A DNA stretch of 64,000 nt from a virus. Numbering within the stretch: position 1 is the stretch's first letter; each line of letters opens with the position of its first letter. Location: positions 1-64,000 of IMG/VR virus record IMGVR_UViG_3300046328_000499; one strand, 5' to 3'. The notes beneath the pieces are model-generated. The model was not told the DNA's origin. It saw nothing but the letters and a program-made list of their open reading frames with translations, and did no database searches. Of this stretch, positions 37,632 through 45,657 are shown piece after piece. Made by a program: the position numbers and the translations under genes.

Positions 37632-38291
37632 ATGAATACTCTAGAACAAATAGCTTCTGCAATTAATAATCATATTTTAGCTGGGTTAAAAGGAGCAACT
37701 TTACAAGAACCTTATTCTCACGAACAATTACAAGATGAGATATTAGTAGAAAGAGATGCAATAATTAAACAATTATCTTTATCTGGTACTTTACAAGAAA
37801 ATGAATTAATACAATCTATTAATTGTTTAGAATTAGATTGTCAAGATTTAAGTTTATGTTGCAATGTATCTTCCTTCAATAATACACTACATTTTAAATT
37901 ACCTAAACCTTCTCAATATGTTCTAAATCCAATTAAGTTTGTAGGAACTGTTGATAGAGAATATGTATTCAATATAGTTAAAGGCCCAACTTGGAAACAA
38001 CAAGATTATGGTAAATTTACTCGTACAAAACCTTTTGTCTGGTTTCACCCAAATCTTAAAGATGGGTTTTTATTTAACCCTCCAACTGAAAACATTAAAT
38101 ATATTAGTGTAGATTTTATTCCTGCTAATCCAAAAGATTTAGAAGAATTTGGTTGTTGTAAAATAGATGGAGAGACACCTTCTGGAATACCTAATTGGAT
38201 GGTTTCTGATATTATAGGAAGAATGGTGAATAAATACACTCAAATGTATTGGAGATTACATCCAAGACCTAATACACAAGTTAGTGCTTAA
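37632..38291 (+). CDS. Putative ring/connector protein with Cys motif
   Basis: A 219-residue protein. It starts with helices (TLEQIASAINNHILAGLKG) and has a compact Cys motif, INCLELDCQDLSLCCNVSS, near residues 75-90. Beta-rich parts follow (HFKLPKPSQYVLNPIKFVG, FVWFHPNLKDGFLF), and the C-terminus has IPNWMVSDIIGRMVNKY. The layout resembles ring proteins below the portal in crAss-like phages. It carries no KFQ/GG tag, unlike its neighbours on both sides, consistent with a core structural rather than cargo role. Confidence 0.5.
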   Translation: MNTLEQIASAINNHILAGLKGATLQEPYSHEQLQDEILVERDAIIKQLSLSGTLQENELIQSINCLELDCQDLSLCCNVSSFNNTLHFKLPKPSQYVLNPIKFVGTVDREYVFNIVKGPTWKQQDYGKFTRTKPFVWFHPNLKDGFLFNPPTENIKYISVDFIPANPKDLEEFGCCKIDGETPSGIPNWMVSDIIGRMVNKYTQMYWRLHPRPNTQVSA

Positions 38292-38311
38292 TTAATAATA
38301 ATTTAATAATT

Positions 38312-38569
38312 ATGAAAGAGCGTATAAAATTATTACAAAAATATCTCAACATTTCTCAAACAGGTATTTGGGACAATATTACAAAAAAAGCTTACCAAAA
38401 ATCAATTTCAGGAATCAAATTAAACAACCCAACTGAGATTACACCTAATTTTGACAAAATTCAAAAAATCAATCCATTTACAGAAAAAGATAAACTTGAA
38501 ATTAAATCGATATTAGCTGATTTAAGTAAAGATATTAATAAGTTAAACTCTGGATCAAATGTTTTATAA
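38312..38569 (+). CDS. Small peptidoglycan-binding-like protein
   Basis: An 85-residue protein. Residues 3-30 (RIKLLQKYLNISQTGIWDNITKKAYQ) match the start of PG_binding_1 domains: L-Q-x-x-L, then G-x-W, then T-x-x-A-x-x. The rest is a charged helical tail. A very similar segment occurs in the broken gene at 42047 (QSVLGVKINGAWGPKTEKAYQ). Such domains bind peptidoglycan and are found in phage lysins and ejection proteins. Confidence 0.55.
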   Translation: MKERIKLLQKYLNISQTGIWDNITKKAYQKSISGIKLNNPTEITPNFDKIQKINPFTEKDKLEIKSILADLSKDINKLNSGSNVL

Positions 38570-38614
38570 AAATCGTATAAATCAAATAAAATCAATATAA
38601 AACAAATTTATGCT

Positions 38615-39409
38615 ATGAACAAATTTGACAAAGATAAACCTACAAAATCTGTCCAAAATACTTCTGTAAATTCTGAAACAGATTTAAAAGAACATCTTAA
38701 TTATGTAAAAGATTGGTTTAATAATCCTACAACAAGAGATAAAATGATAAAGTTGTATGGTAACAAGAAAAAAGCTAATACAACTTTATCTAATATTCAA
38801 AACAAATTAAATACAGTTTCAGTTATACCTGAAGATGAAATAGAACGAGAAATGTTTTTAAAATCTCCTGTTAATGATACACCATATACAAAAGAAGATA
38901 TTGAAAAAGTTAAACGTCATTATAAAGGTGTATCAGGAGCTTACCTAAAAGATAAACATCAAGTTGTAGTCTTCCCTAAAACTATTAAGAAATATAATGA
39001 TTTTTTAGGTGATGGTATTGTATCTATTCCTCGTACAAGTGTTCACGAATTTACTCATTCTACACATTTTGATGAAAGTTCTGAATTACAGAATTATATT
39101 AAAAGTTATACTAAGTCTGGAGAAGTAGATCAATTTAATAATGGACAAGAACACGAATTATATCCTGAGTTAATGGGAATGAGAAAGTTTCTTAACAAAA
39201 AACCAGAAGATAAGTTTAAATTAGAAGATTTAGAATTGATTAAATCAAAACATAAAGGATTGAAACTGGGAAATTTAATTAAATCTTTTGAGGATAATAA
39301 ATTTATTGAGATGATGAATGGTTTAGTAAGCAACAAACAAAAATCTAGTGTATTATATGCTAAGAAAGGAGCTAAACTTTCTTCTTTAAGTAAATTTAAA
39401 ATAAATTAA
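38615..39409 (+). CDS. Zincin-like metallopeptidase with C-terminal tag
   Basis: A 264-residue protein. The zinc motif is H144-E-F-T-H148, preceded by a strand-helix (IPRTSVHEF). A possible third ligand, E185, lies in HELYPELMGMRKFL. The spacing and the helical surroundings suit a gluzincin-like peptidase. The C-terminus ends GAKLSSLSKFKIN, one of the recurring tag sequences of this region. Its substrate is unknown; virion maturation, cell-wall entry or host protein cleavage are all possible. Confidence 0.65.
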   Translation: MNKFDKDKPTKSVQNTSVNSETDLKEHLNYVKDWFNNPTTRDKMIKLYGNKKKANTTLSNIQNKLNTVSVIPEDEIEREMFLKSPVNDTPYTKEDIEKVKRHYKGVSGAYLKDKHQVVVFPKTIKKYNDFLGDGIVSIPRTSVHEFTHSTHFDESSELQNYIKSYTKSGEVDQFNNGQEHELYPELMGMRKFLNKKPEDKFKLEDLELIKSKHKGLKLGNLIKSFEDNKFIEMMNGLVSNKQKSSVLYAKKGAKLSSLSKFKIN

Positions 39410-39423
39410 ATTATCAATAGAAA

Positions 39424-39741
39424 ATGATACCAGAAAGATATATAAAGAAAGGATTTAATAAAGTAGGAGTTAAGAAAACAGCTCCAGCTGATTCAAGTAA
39501 AAAGTGGCAGGTATTAGCAAAGAAAGGTGATAAATATAAAATAGTTTCAGGAGGATTTCGTGGAATGGAAGATTTTACTCAACATAAAAATAAAGATAGA
39601 CGTAATAACTTCTGGAATAGAATGGGAGGTAAAGATTCTTCAAAAGCAAAAGACCCATTTAGTCCTTTATATTGGCATAAAAGATTTAAAACTTGGAAAC
39701 AAGGAGGTAAGTTAAATTCTTTATTAAAATTTATATTATAA
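39424..39741 (+). CDS. Small DUF5872-like protein with C-terminal tag
   Basis: A 105-residue basic protein. KWQVLAKKGDKYKIVSGG, FRGMEDFTQHKNKDRR and FWNRMGGKDSSKAKDPFSPLYWHKRF form a pattern I recall from DUF5872-like proteins, found in large DNA viruses, phages and some bacteria. The role is unknown. It ends GGKLNSLLKFIL, a clear copy of the recurring tag. It follows the zincin gene after 14 bases, and the next gene starts 4 bases later. Confidence 0.55.
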   Translation: MIPERYIKKGFNKVGVKKTAPADSSKKWQVLAKKGDKYKIVSGGFRGMEDFTQHKNKDRRNNFWNRMGGKDSSKAKDPFSPLYWHKRFKTWKQGGKLNSLLKFIL

Positions 39742-39745
39742 AACA

Positions 39746-40744
39746 ATGAAATTAAAATCAATATTAAAACATCAATTAGGTGGTTTGAATAAAGGTGCTC
39801 AAAAACATTTATCAGCTACTGAACAAGCAATGTATAGAGGAGCAGTTGCTAAAAAGAATAGTAAATTAATAAATTACTTTGAAAATAAGATTAATAAAGG
39901 ATTAGTTAAAGATAATAAAGAACAACAATCTGAAATTGAACGTCTTTCTGAATTATCTGGAAGAGATCAAAGAGACGGTACAAATTTAGTAGAAAAACAA
40001 TCTAATGCAAATTCTTGGAAAGCTTATATTCCTTTATATAATACTTTATCAGGAAATTCTATTAGTTTAGCTGTATCAGATATTAAAGAAGCTGTGTCAG
40101 GCCGTCCAGAAAAGACTGAGGAAGACTATGTTGCTCAACGTAAGATAAATAAAACTAAAGACCCTGATTTAAAGCTTTATCAACAAACCCAATACAATAA
40201 AAAAAGAAATGAAGCTAATAAACAACATACATTAGAGAATACTATATCTGGTGTAAGTAATTTAGTTGAACCAGTGACAGATGTAGGATCACTAATAACT
40301 GTTGGGGCAAAAACTATACCTATTTTAGGGAAACAGTTAAAAAATAAACTAGTTTCGCAAATCAGCTCTAAATTTAATCCAATAAAAAATATTTCAGATA
40401 TAGGTTTATCTGAAATGTCAAAATCTGCTACAGATAGCGACAATTTTTTAAAAATTTTATCTGATAAAAATAATTTAAAAAATGTAATAAAACTTAAAGA
40501 TGATTATATCAATAACCTCAATTTATTGCCAGAATTAGAAAAAAGATCTCCAGCTGTATTTAAAACTAATTTACAAGAAATTTTAAGCAAAGATTTTGAT
40601 AAGTTAAGAAATATAGATAAAAATTCTAAAGAAGAAATTTTAAATAAATTAAGTTCCTTACAAAAACAGTATACACAAGACGAAAATCCTTATATATATT
40701 TGTTACTAGAACAAAAAAAATTTGGTTTCGACAAAAGAAGATAA
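39746..40744 (+). CDS. Cargo-like protein with N-terminal domain shared with the 45658 product
   Basis: A 332-residue protein. It starts MKLKSILKHQLGGLNKGAQKHLS, a tag followed by a domain (residues 15-75) clearly paralogous to that of the 45658 product: QKHLS-x-x-E, a central NYFE-x-KINKGL segment and E-QQ-x-EIE-x-LSE. Then comes a region with hydrophobic stretches (residues 160-205: LVEPVTDVGSLITVGAKTIP...). The last ~130 residues are charged and helical and lack a closing GG tag. The C-terminus may be cut short compared with its paralogue. Confidence 0.5.
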   Translation: MKLKSILKHQLGGLNKGAQKHLSATEQAMYRGAVAKKNSKLINYFENKINKGLVKDNKEQQSEIERLSELSGRDQRDGTNLVEKQSNANSWKAYIPLYNTLSGNSISLAVSDIKEAVSGRPEKTEEDYVAQRKINKTKDPDLKLYQQTQYNKKRNEANKQHTLENTISGVSNLVEPVTDVGSLITVGAKTIPILGKQLKNKLVSQISSKFNPIKNISDIGLSEMSKSATDSDNFLKILSDKNNLKNVIKLKDDYINNLNLLPELEKRSPAVFKTNLQEILSKDFDKLRNIDKNSKEEILNKLSSLQKQYTQDENPYIYLLLEQKKFGFDKRR

Positions 40745-40802
40745 ATTATTTTAGTTATATTTACATCATAACACTCTCTTAACATTTAAACAAATAATAA
40801 AA

Positions 40803-41732
40803 ATGAAACAAATTAAACAAGTTACTCAAATTTCTATTCCTGTTGGTTTATCAAGATATCTGGTATTAGACAATACTATGATGAGTAATACTTGTTTCTT
40901 TTTTAAATTGAAAGCTTTATATGTTGGAGGTGTTATATTAAACTATAAATCACAATATCTTGATATTAGAAATATAAATCAATTTGTAGTAAATGATTGT
41001 GATTTACGTACACCATCTGAGCAATGGGTCAAAAAACATATTAAAAATCTTCTTGCTCTTGGTTGGGTTACTTTAGATGGAAATAATCTTACTATTCAAG
41101 CTACTAAAAAAGTGTTTCGTACTCACGAATTTTGGTCAGAAAACTCAGAAATCGTTGTAGCTAAAACTAGAGTATTAAAAGTACCTTGTGGTGATTTGTA
41201 TATGCTAGAAGAAATTCTAATTGCAGATGCACTTGACCAAAATAAAAAACAACAAGAAAAAGTTATTATTGATAAAATTGTTAAGAATGAATTAAAAGAA
41301 AAAGGCATTTTCATAGCTAGTGAGCAAAAATTAAATCAAGCTAATAAAAATATCATTTCTCGTCTTACTAAACATATAAACGAGAATTTTGATAATTATA
41401 TTACAAAATATGGTTCGCGCTTCTTCTCTAATTTATCTAAATTCAATTTTAAAGATTTAATTAATCCTGTTGCTTTTTCAAGTAGAAGTGTTTTAGCAAA
41501 ACTTAAATCTGTTACTTATCAACAAGCTAAAAATATCTTCAATAAGTTAAAAAAACTTGGTTTATTATTTGATGAAAAAAGGAACTATATTAATACTAAA
41601 CATCAAGTTTATGACTCTTCCATATTTAATTATATGTCAGAAGCTGGTTTATCTGGTTTCATTGGTCGTAATCAATGTCTTTATATTAATCTTCCTTCTT
41701 TTATTAGTATTAAAACTTATTATAAATATTAA
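40803..41732 (+). CDS. Winged-helix protein, possibly an inserted replication or regulatory gene
   Basis: A 309-residue protein. The N-terminal ~110 residues resemble a winged-helix domain (FFKLKALYVGGVILNYKSQ, then SEQWVKKHIKNLLALGWVTLDG). A second winged helix is likely near the C-terminus (SSRSVLAKLKSVTYQQAKNIFNKLKKLGLLFDE). Two such domains with a helical linker recall plasmid- or phage-type initiator and regulatory proteins, but no family could be fixed. It carries no cargo tag and is followed by over 300 bases without a gene and a broken gene, so it may be an insertion. Confidence 0.5.
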   Translation: MKQIKQVTQISIPVGLSRYLVLDNTMMSNTCFFFKLKALYVGGVILNYKSQYLDIRNINQFVVNDCDLRTPSEQWVKKHIKNLLALGWVTLDGNNLTIQATKKVFRTHEFWSENSEIVVAKTRVLKVPCGDLYMLEEILIADALDQNKKQQEKVIIDKIVKNELKEKGIFIASEQKLNQANKNIISRLTKHINENFDNYITKYGSRFFSNLSKFNFKDLINPVAFSSRSVLAKLKSVTYQQAKNIFNKLKKLGLLFDEKRNYINTKHQVYDSSIFNYMSEAGLSGFIGRNQCLYINLPSFISIKTYYKY

Positions 41733-42046
41733 GAATAAGGTTACTCTATTAATTCAATAAAGTAATTAAAATCTCATATATTATCATTTAGAACTCTATT
41801 TATTACTTTTTAAATATTGAACTCTAATTTAATTTTAAACTTTACTTTTAAATCTTAATTAAAACCTAAAACTTAACTACAAAACTAATAGAAATGAAAC
41901 TGAAAAGATAAAAGGATTTGACTAAGGTTCAAAATAAAGCTACTAGCTATTAGGAAGAGTAAATAAAATAATTTATAATATTGTAAAAAAAATGATGTAA
42001 AACTCATATCAGTATTACTTTGTTAAAATTTAATTAAAACAAATCA
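41733..42046. other. Non-coding stretch after the winged-helix gene
   Basis: About 314 bases with no gene on either strand, A/T-rich with scattered short repeats (several ACTCTA/TTAAAAC words). No tRNA, strong hairpin or promoter was recognised. It may be a decayed gene or the edge of an insertion. Confidence 0.5.
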
Positions 42047-42728
42047 ATGAAAAAATTTATAGAAAAGTTTCAAAATAATGGCAAAATAAATGAAAATGGT
42101 GTTGAAAAAATAAAAAAATACAGTCTGTTTTAGGTGTAAAAATAAATGGAGCTTGGGGACCAAAAACAGAAAAAGCTTACCAAGATTATCTAAAACAAAA
42201 TAATTTAGAAAACACAAATAAAAATAGATTAGAATTAAATAAATCTATTTTAAATAGACAAAAAACTACTCCTATTACTCTTAATAGACTACCAAACACT
42301 CAAAACAATTTTAAACAAAGTTCTACAGAAAATAGTTTTATCTCTCAAAACGAGAATAAAAATTCAAGCAAAACTGATCAAGAACCTTCATTTGTAAATA
42401 GAGTTACTTCGATATTTACTCCTGATAACGCTACTGTTGTTGTAGGAGGATTGAAACGAGGGTGAGATAAATTGACTACAAAAGATGAGGATCAAAATTA
42501 ATTAAAGTAGAGCCTAAAAAATCTACTTCTAACAACAATTCAAAATCAGATTCAAAACTAAACTCAAAATCAAATTCAAAAACACCTGAAGAGAAATATA
42601 GAGAATCTTATGAATTGTTAAGAGTTGCTAAAGATAAAAATGGAGAATTACACTCTTTTAAAAGAACTTTTGATAACTCTACAGGAGGAAGAACAATTGT
42701 ATTACCTAAATTAAAACGAAATGTCTAA
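42047..42728 (+). pseudogene. Broken peptidoglycan-binding-like cargo gene
   Basis: Starts at ATG 42047 with the tag-like MKKFIEKFQNNGK and soon stops (TAG 42131). One base more in the A7 tract at 42112-42118 would continue it as KIKKIQSVLGVKINGAWGPKTEKAYQ, a peptidoglycan-binding-like segment. That frame stops at TGA 42463. A third frame, open from 42489, gives a Ser/Asn/Lys linker, then YELLRVAKDKNGELHSF and a stop that overlaps the next ATG. At least three frame changes are needed to join everything. The next gene (42721) may be the 3' end of the same ancestral gene. Confidence 0.65.
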
Positions 42729-43512
42729 AGATAGTACATTAAATAATGTATTAGGTGTATCTCATTTTATTATGGACGGAGACATTACACCAAATCAAAA
42801 AAATACAAAACAACATAGTGATTGGAAAAGTGGTCCAGTAAAATCTAAGTACGAAGATATATTTTTACCAGATATTCCACAAACTCCCGATACTTATATA
42901 GCTCAACATAAAAAACAACTCAATGGAGAATATTTAGTTAGGTATAAAAAATTTAAAGATATAAAAGGAATTGATTTAAATAACAAAAAATATTTAGACG
43001 AAGAAGGTTACGATAGTAAATTACCAGTTAGATCTAACTCTTTTGCAAACATAGACTGGAATAATAAAGGAAAGTCTACAGGTTGGCAAATTGGACAAAA
43101 ATCTAATTATATTCCAACAAAAAAAGGTCAAGAAACAAGTATATCTAGTACAGGAAATCAAAATTTTTCTAGATTTAGTGGAGGAAGCGTAACTTATCTC
43201 TTTACTGATAAAAATGGTAAACAAATAGGTATAGATGTATCTGGAATTCCAGAAGTTTTAAAAGAACAAGGAGAACAAATTATTAAAGATTATGAATTAA
43301 ATCCAAAAGATCTGCATTTTACTTATCAAGATATGGGAAGATATTCAGCAAAACCAAAAGCAAATAGTAAAAATCAATTGTCTACAGCTCAGTGGAAAGA
43401 TTACAATACTTATGCAAAAGGGTTTTCTGGAGCTGCATTTGTAATACCTGCTTACTCAAAAGGAGGAAAATTATTTTCTTTATATAAATTTAAATTAGAC
43501 AACAATGATTAA
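42721..43512 (+). CDS. Cargo-like protein, possible 3' part of a broken gene
   Basis: A 263-residue protein of unknown family. It starts MSKDSTLNNVLGVSHFIMDG, which reads naturally on from the end of the upstream broken gene (VLPKLKR) if one base is lost, so the annotated start may be a product of frame loss. The centre is beta-rich with GGSVTYLFTDKNGKQIGID. It ends in SKGGKLFSLYKFKLDNND, a strong copy of the recurring tag. It overlaps the next gene by 8 bases. Confidence 0.55.
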   Translation: MSKDSTLNNVLGVSHFIMDGDITPNQKNTKQHSDWKSGPVKSKYEDIFLPDIPQTPDTYIAQHKKQLNGEYLVRYKKFKDIKGIDLNNKKYLDEEGYDSKLPVRSNSFANIDWNNKGKSTGWQIGQKSNYIPTKKGQETSISSTGNQNFSRFSGGSVTYLFTDKNGKQIGIDVSGIPEVLKEQGEQIIKDYELNPKDLHFTYQDMGRYSAKPKANSKNQLSTAQWKDYNTYAKGFSGAAFVIPAYSKGGKLFSLYKFKLDNND

Positions 43513-45652
43513 ATCATACAAGAAATTTCAGTTTCCTGCTAAAACAGTAGAGACTTATGAACAATATATTAAACGTACAGGAAACAACAAACCACGTTCT
43601 TTATGGGAATCTCAAAACAATCCTAGTAAAGGTAAAAATGATGTAGGAGTATTTCTTAATAGGGAATTGATACAAAAAGCTAAAGAAGCTTCAAATAGAG
43701 TTGTAGAAGGCTCTAGACAAGATAAAATTAATAAAGGCTTAATTGATGCTAAAACTGGTATGGCAACAGGTAAAATTAATCCAGATGATACTTTTGAACA
43801 AATAGCTGAAACTGCTTTAACTGGAGGTACAAGTTTATTAGGTAAAGCAGTAGTTAAAAAATTAGCTCAAAAAGGTGTACAAAAAATAACCAATTTAGCT
43901 AAAAATGTAGTAAAACCAGTTGTTACAGTAACTAAAAAGAAATTAAATCAATTTGGTAAAGAAGTAAAAGAAGCTGCTTTAGAGTTAAAAAATAATTTAA
44001 CTAAATCTTCTGCACAAAAAGAATTAAATGCTGGTACAGAAGCATACAGAAAACAAATTAATAGTCCAGAATTTGAAAGAAGGGCCTTAGCAGTAGGGTA
44101 TATAAATGAAGATATAGCTAAAATGAGAAAAAGAACTAATGCAATTACACCACAACTTACTAAGGATCAAGATATATTACAAGGTAATATGGGCGTACAC
44201 TATCCTTTATTAGGAGATACTCCAATAGAAAATAAAGAAATATATTCTGCTATACCTAATTTAAATAAAACAACAGATAAAATAGTTAAAGCAGAAACAA
44301 ATGTTTTTTTAGATCCTAGTATGCCAGATATAAAAAATACTGGAATACATGAATTAGATCATAATAGAACTCAAAGTAATAATTTAATATACCCAAAACA
44401 AGAAAAATTATTGCTTGACGGATTTTCAGAAAATGGAAATACTGATTTAGACAATATTCGAGATAATTATAAAAAATTACATTCAGATAAACCTTTATAT
44501 GAATTTAATGAAATTTTAGATAAAGATAAAAACTATAGAAATGCTGAATATCTTTTAAAACCTACAGAGATATCCGCAAGAATGCAAGAAATTAGACATC
44601 AAATAAATCCTAAAGATCCTTATAAATTACTTACAGAACAAGATATAGACAATAACTTTAATAACTTCTCACAAGATAAAAAAGATTTATTAAGTTACCT
44701 TAAAGACAAGAAAAAATTTGTTTCTGCAATGAATAAATTACCAGCAGTAGCTTTACCAGCAGTTGGAATAAATTCTTATTTAAATAAGTCTAGTTCACCA
44801 GAACAACAAAATCAAATATATAAAAAAGGAAACAAACTTAAATTTTTAATGAAATTTCAAAAAGGAAGTAAGATAGAGTTAAGTTCTATAAAACAAATGA
44901 CAAAAGATAATTTAAATAAATTGCTGTCTAACTCAAATTTACTTCCTTCTCATAAAGTTAGGATTAAACAACTGTTAGAAGAATCAGGAAATCCAGAAAT
45001 TGAATTAAATAAAAATAATACAAGAGCTTTTTATACCCCTATAGAACACAAGATTACAGTTAATCCAAATTCTTATCAAGATTTAATTAGTGAAATTCCT
45101 CACGCTTTACAAAAAGTAAGTAAAACAACTCATATTGGAAATGAATTAAATAGAGAACCTCAAACAAGCCATACAAAAGAAATTATTGATAATTATCATA
45201 ATGCAAATCAAAATTCAGCTGATTGGATAATGGATAATATTCCAGAATTAACAAAATACTTTACTGGTATTCAAAATACTAATGATTTTTCTTTTCTACC
45301 AAAACAAATATTGTACGATAAAATTGGGAACAATCTAAGATATAAAATTCCTGGTACAGTTGAACACGAAGCTCACTCTATTATTGAACCTGATTTGATA
45401 GATTATGTAGGCAAAGTAGTAAAGAAACCAAAAGAGTTGTTACTTAAAAAACCTTTAAAGTATAGTAAAGGAGGAAAGAATACATCAGACATTAAAGAAA
45501 TGATTTCAGGAATTACTACAATTCTTAATAAAGTGAAAAATAAGTCTAATAGAAAAGAAATCTCTGATTATGTATTAAAAGATTTAAAGAAAGATAAGAT
45601 TAATATTGATAAACAGAAGTTCTTAAAGAATATAAAATTATTAAATAAATAA
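43505..45652 (+). CDS. Double zincin-like polyprotein with internal tag
   Basis: A 715-residue protein. N-terminal tag SYKKFQFPAK; residues 60-170 hold a hydrophobic/helical segment (FEQIAETALTGGTSLLGKAVV). The first zincin domain has H282-E-L-D-H286 and E355 in KPTEISARMQEIR, a third-ligand motif. At residues 440-456 lies GNKLKFLMKFQKGSK, a copy of the regional tag. A second domain follows with E530-I-P-H533 in place of HExxH and a GTVEHEAHSIIEP segment, so it may be inactive or altered. A KYSKGG tag (near 653) precedes the end. Cleavage at the tag would release two proteins. Confidence 0.65.
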   Translation: MIKSYKKFQFPAKTVETYEQYIKRTGNNKPRSLWESQNNPSKGKNDVGVFLNRELIQKAKEASNRVVEGSRQDKINKGLIDAKTGMATGKINPDDTFEQIAETALTGGTSLLGKAVVKKLAQKGVQKITNLAKNVVKPVVTVTKKKLNQFGKEVKEAALELKNNLTKSSAQKELNAGTEAYRKQINSPEFERRALAVGYINEDIAKMRKRTNAITPQLTKDQDILQGNMGVHYPLLGDTPIENKEIYSAIPNLNKTTDKIVKAETNVFLDPSMPDIKNTGIHELDHNRTQSNNLIYPKQEKLLLDGFSENGNTDLDNIRDNYKKLHSDKPLYEFNEILDKDKNYRNAEYLLKPTEISARMQEIRHQINPKDPYKLLTEQDIDNNFNNFSQDKKDLLSYLKDKKKFVSAMNKLPAVALPAVGINSYLNKSSSPEQQNQIYKKGNKLKFLMKFQKGSKIELSSIKQMTKDNLNKLLSNSNLLPSHKVRIKQLLEESGNPEIELNKNNTRAFYTPIEHKITVNPNSYQDLISEIPHALQKVSKTTHIGNELNREPQTSHTKEIIDNYHNANQNSADWIMDNIPELTKYFTGIQNTNDFSFLPKQILYDKIGNNLRYKIPGTVEHEAHSIIEPDLIDYVGKVVKKPKELLLKKPLKYSKGGKNTSDIKEMISGITTILNKVKNKSNRKEISDYVLKDLKKDKINIDKQKFLKNIKLLNK
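44822..44872 (+). other. Internal tag between two zincin domains
   Basis: Encodes KKGNKLKFLMKFQKGSK, residues 440-456 of the double zincin protein, at the boundary between its domains. It combines both forms of the recurring regional motif (G-x-K-L-x-x-L-x-K-F-Q and K-F-Q-x-G). At other genes the same pattern lies at a terminus. Confidence 0.6.
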
Positions 45653-45657
45653 CGACA

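Noticed and set aside
41557-41760. Hydrophobic 67-residue reading at the end of the winged-helix gene
   Set aside because: Mostly overlaps the C-terminal winged helix in another frame; Leu/Ile richness follows from AT-rich sequence.
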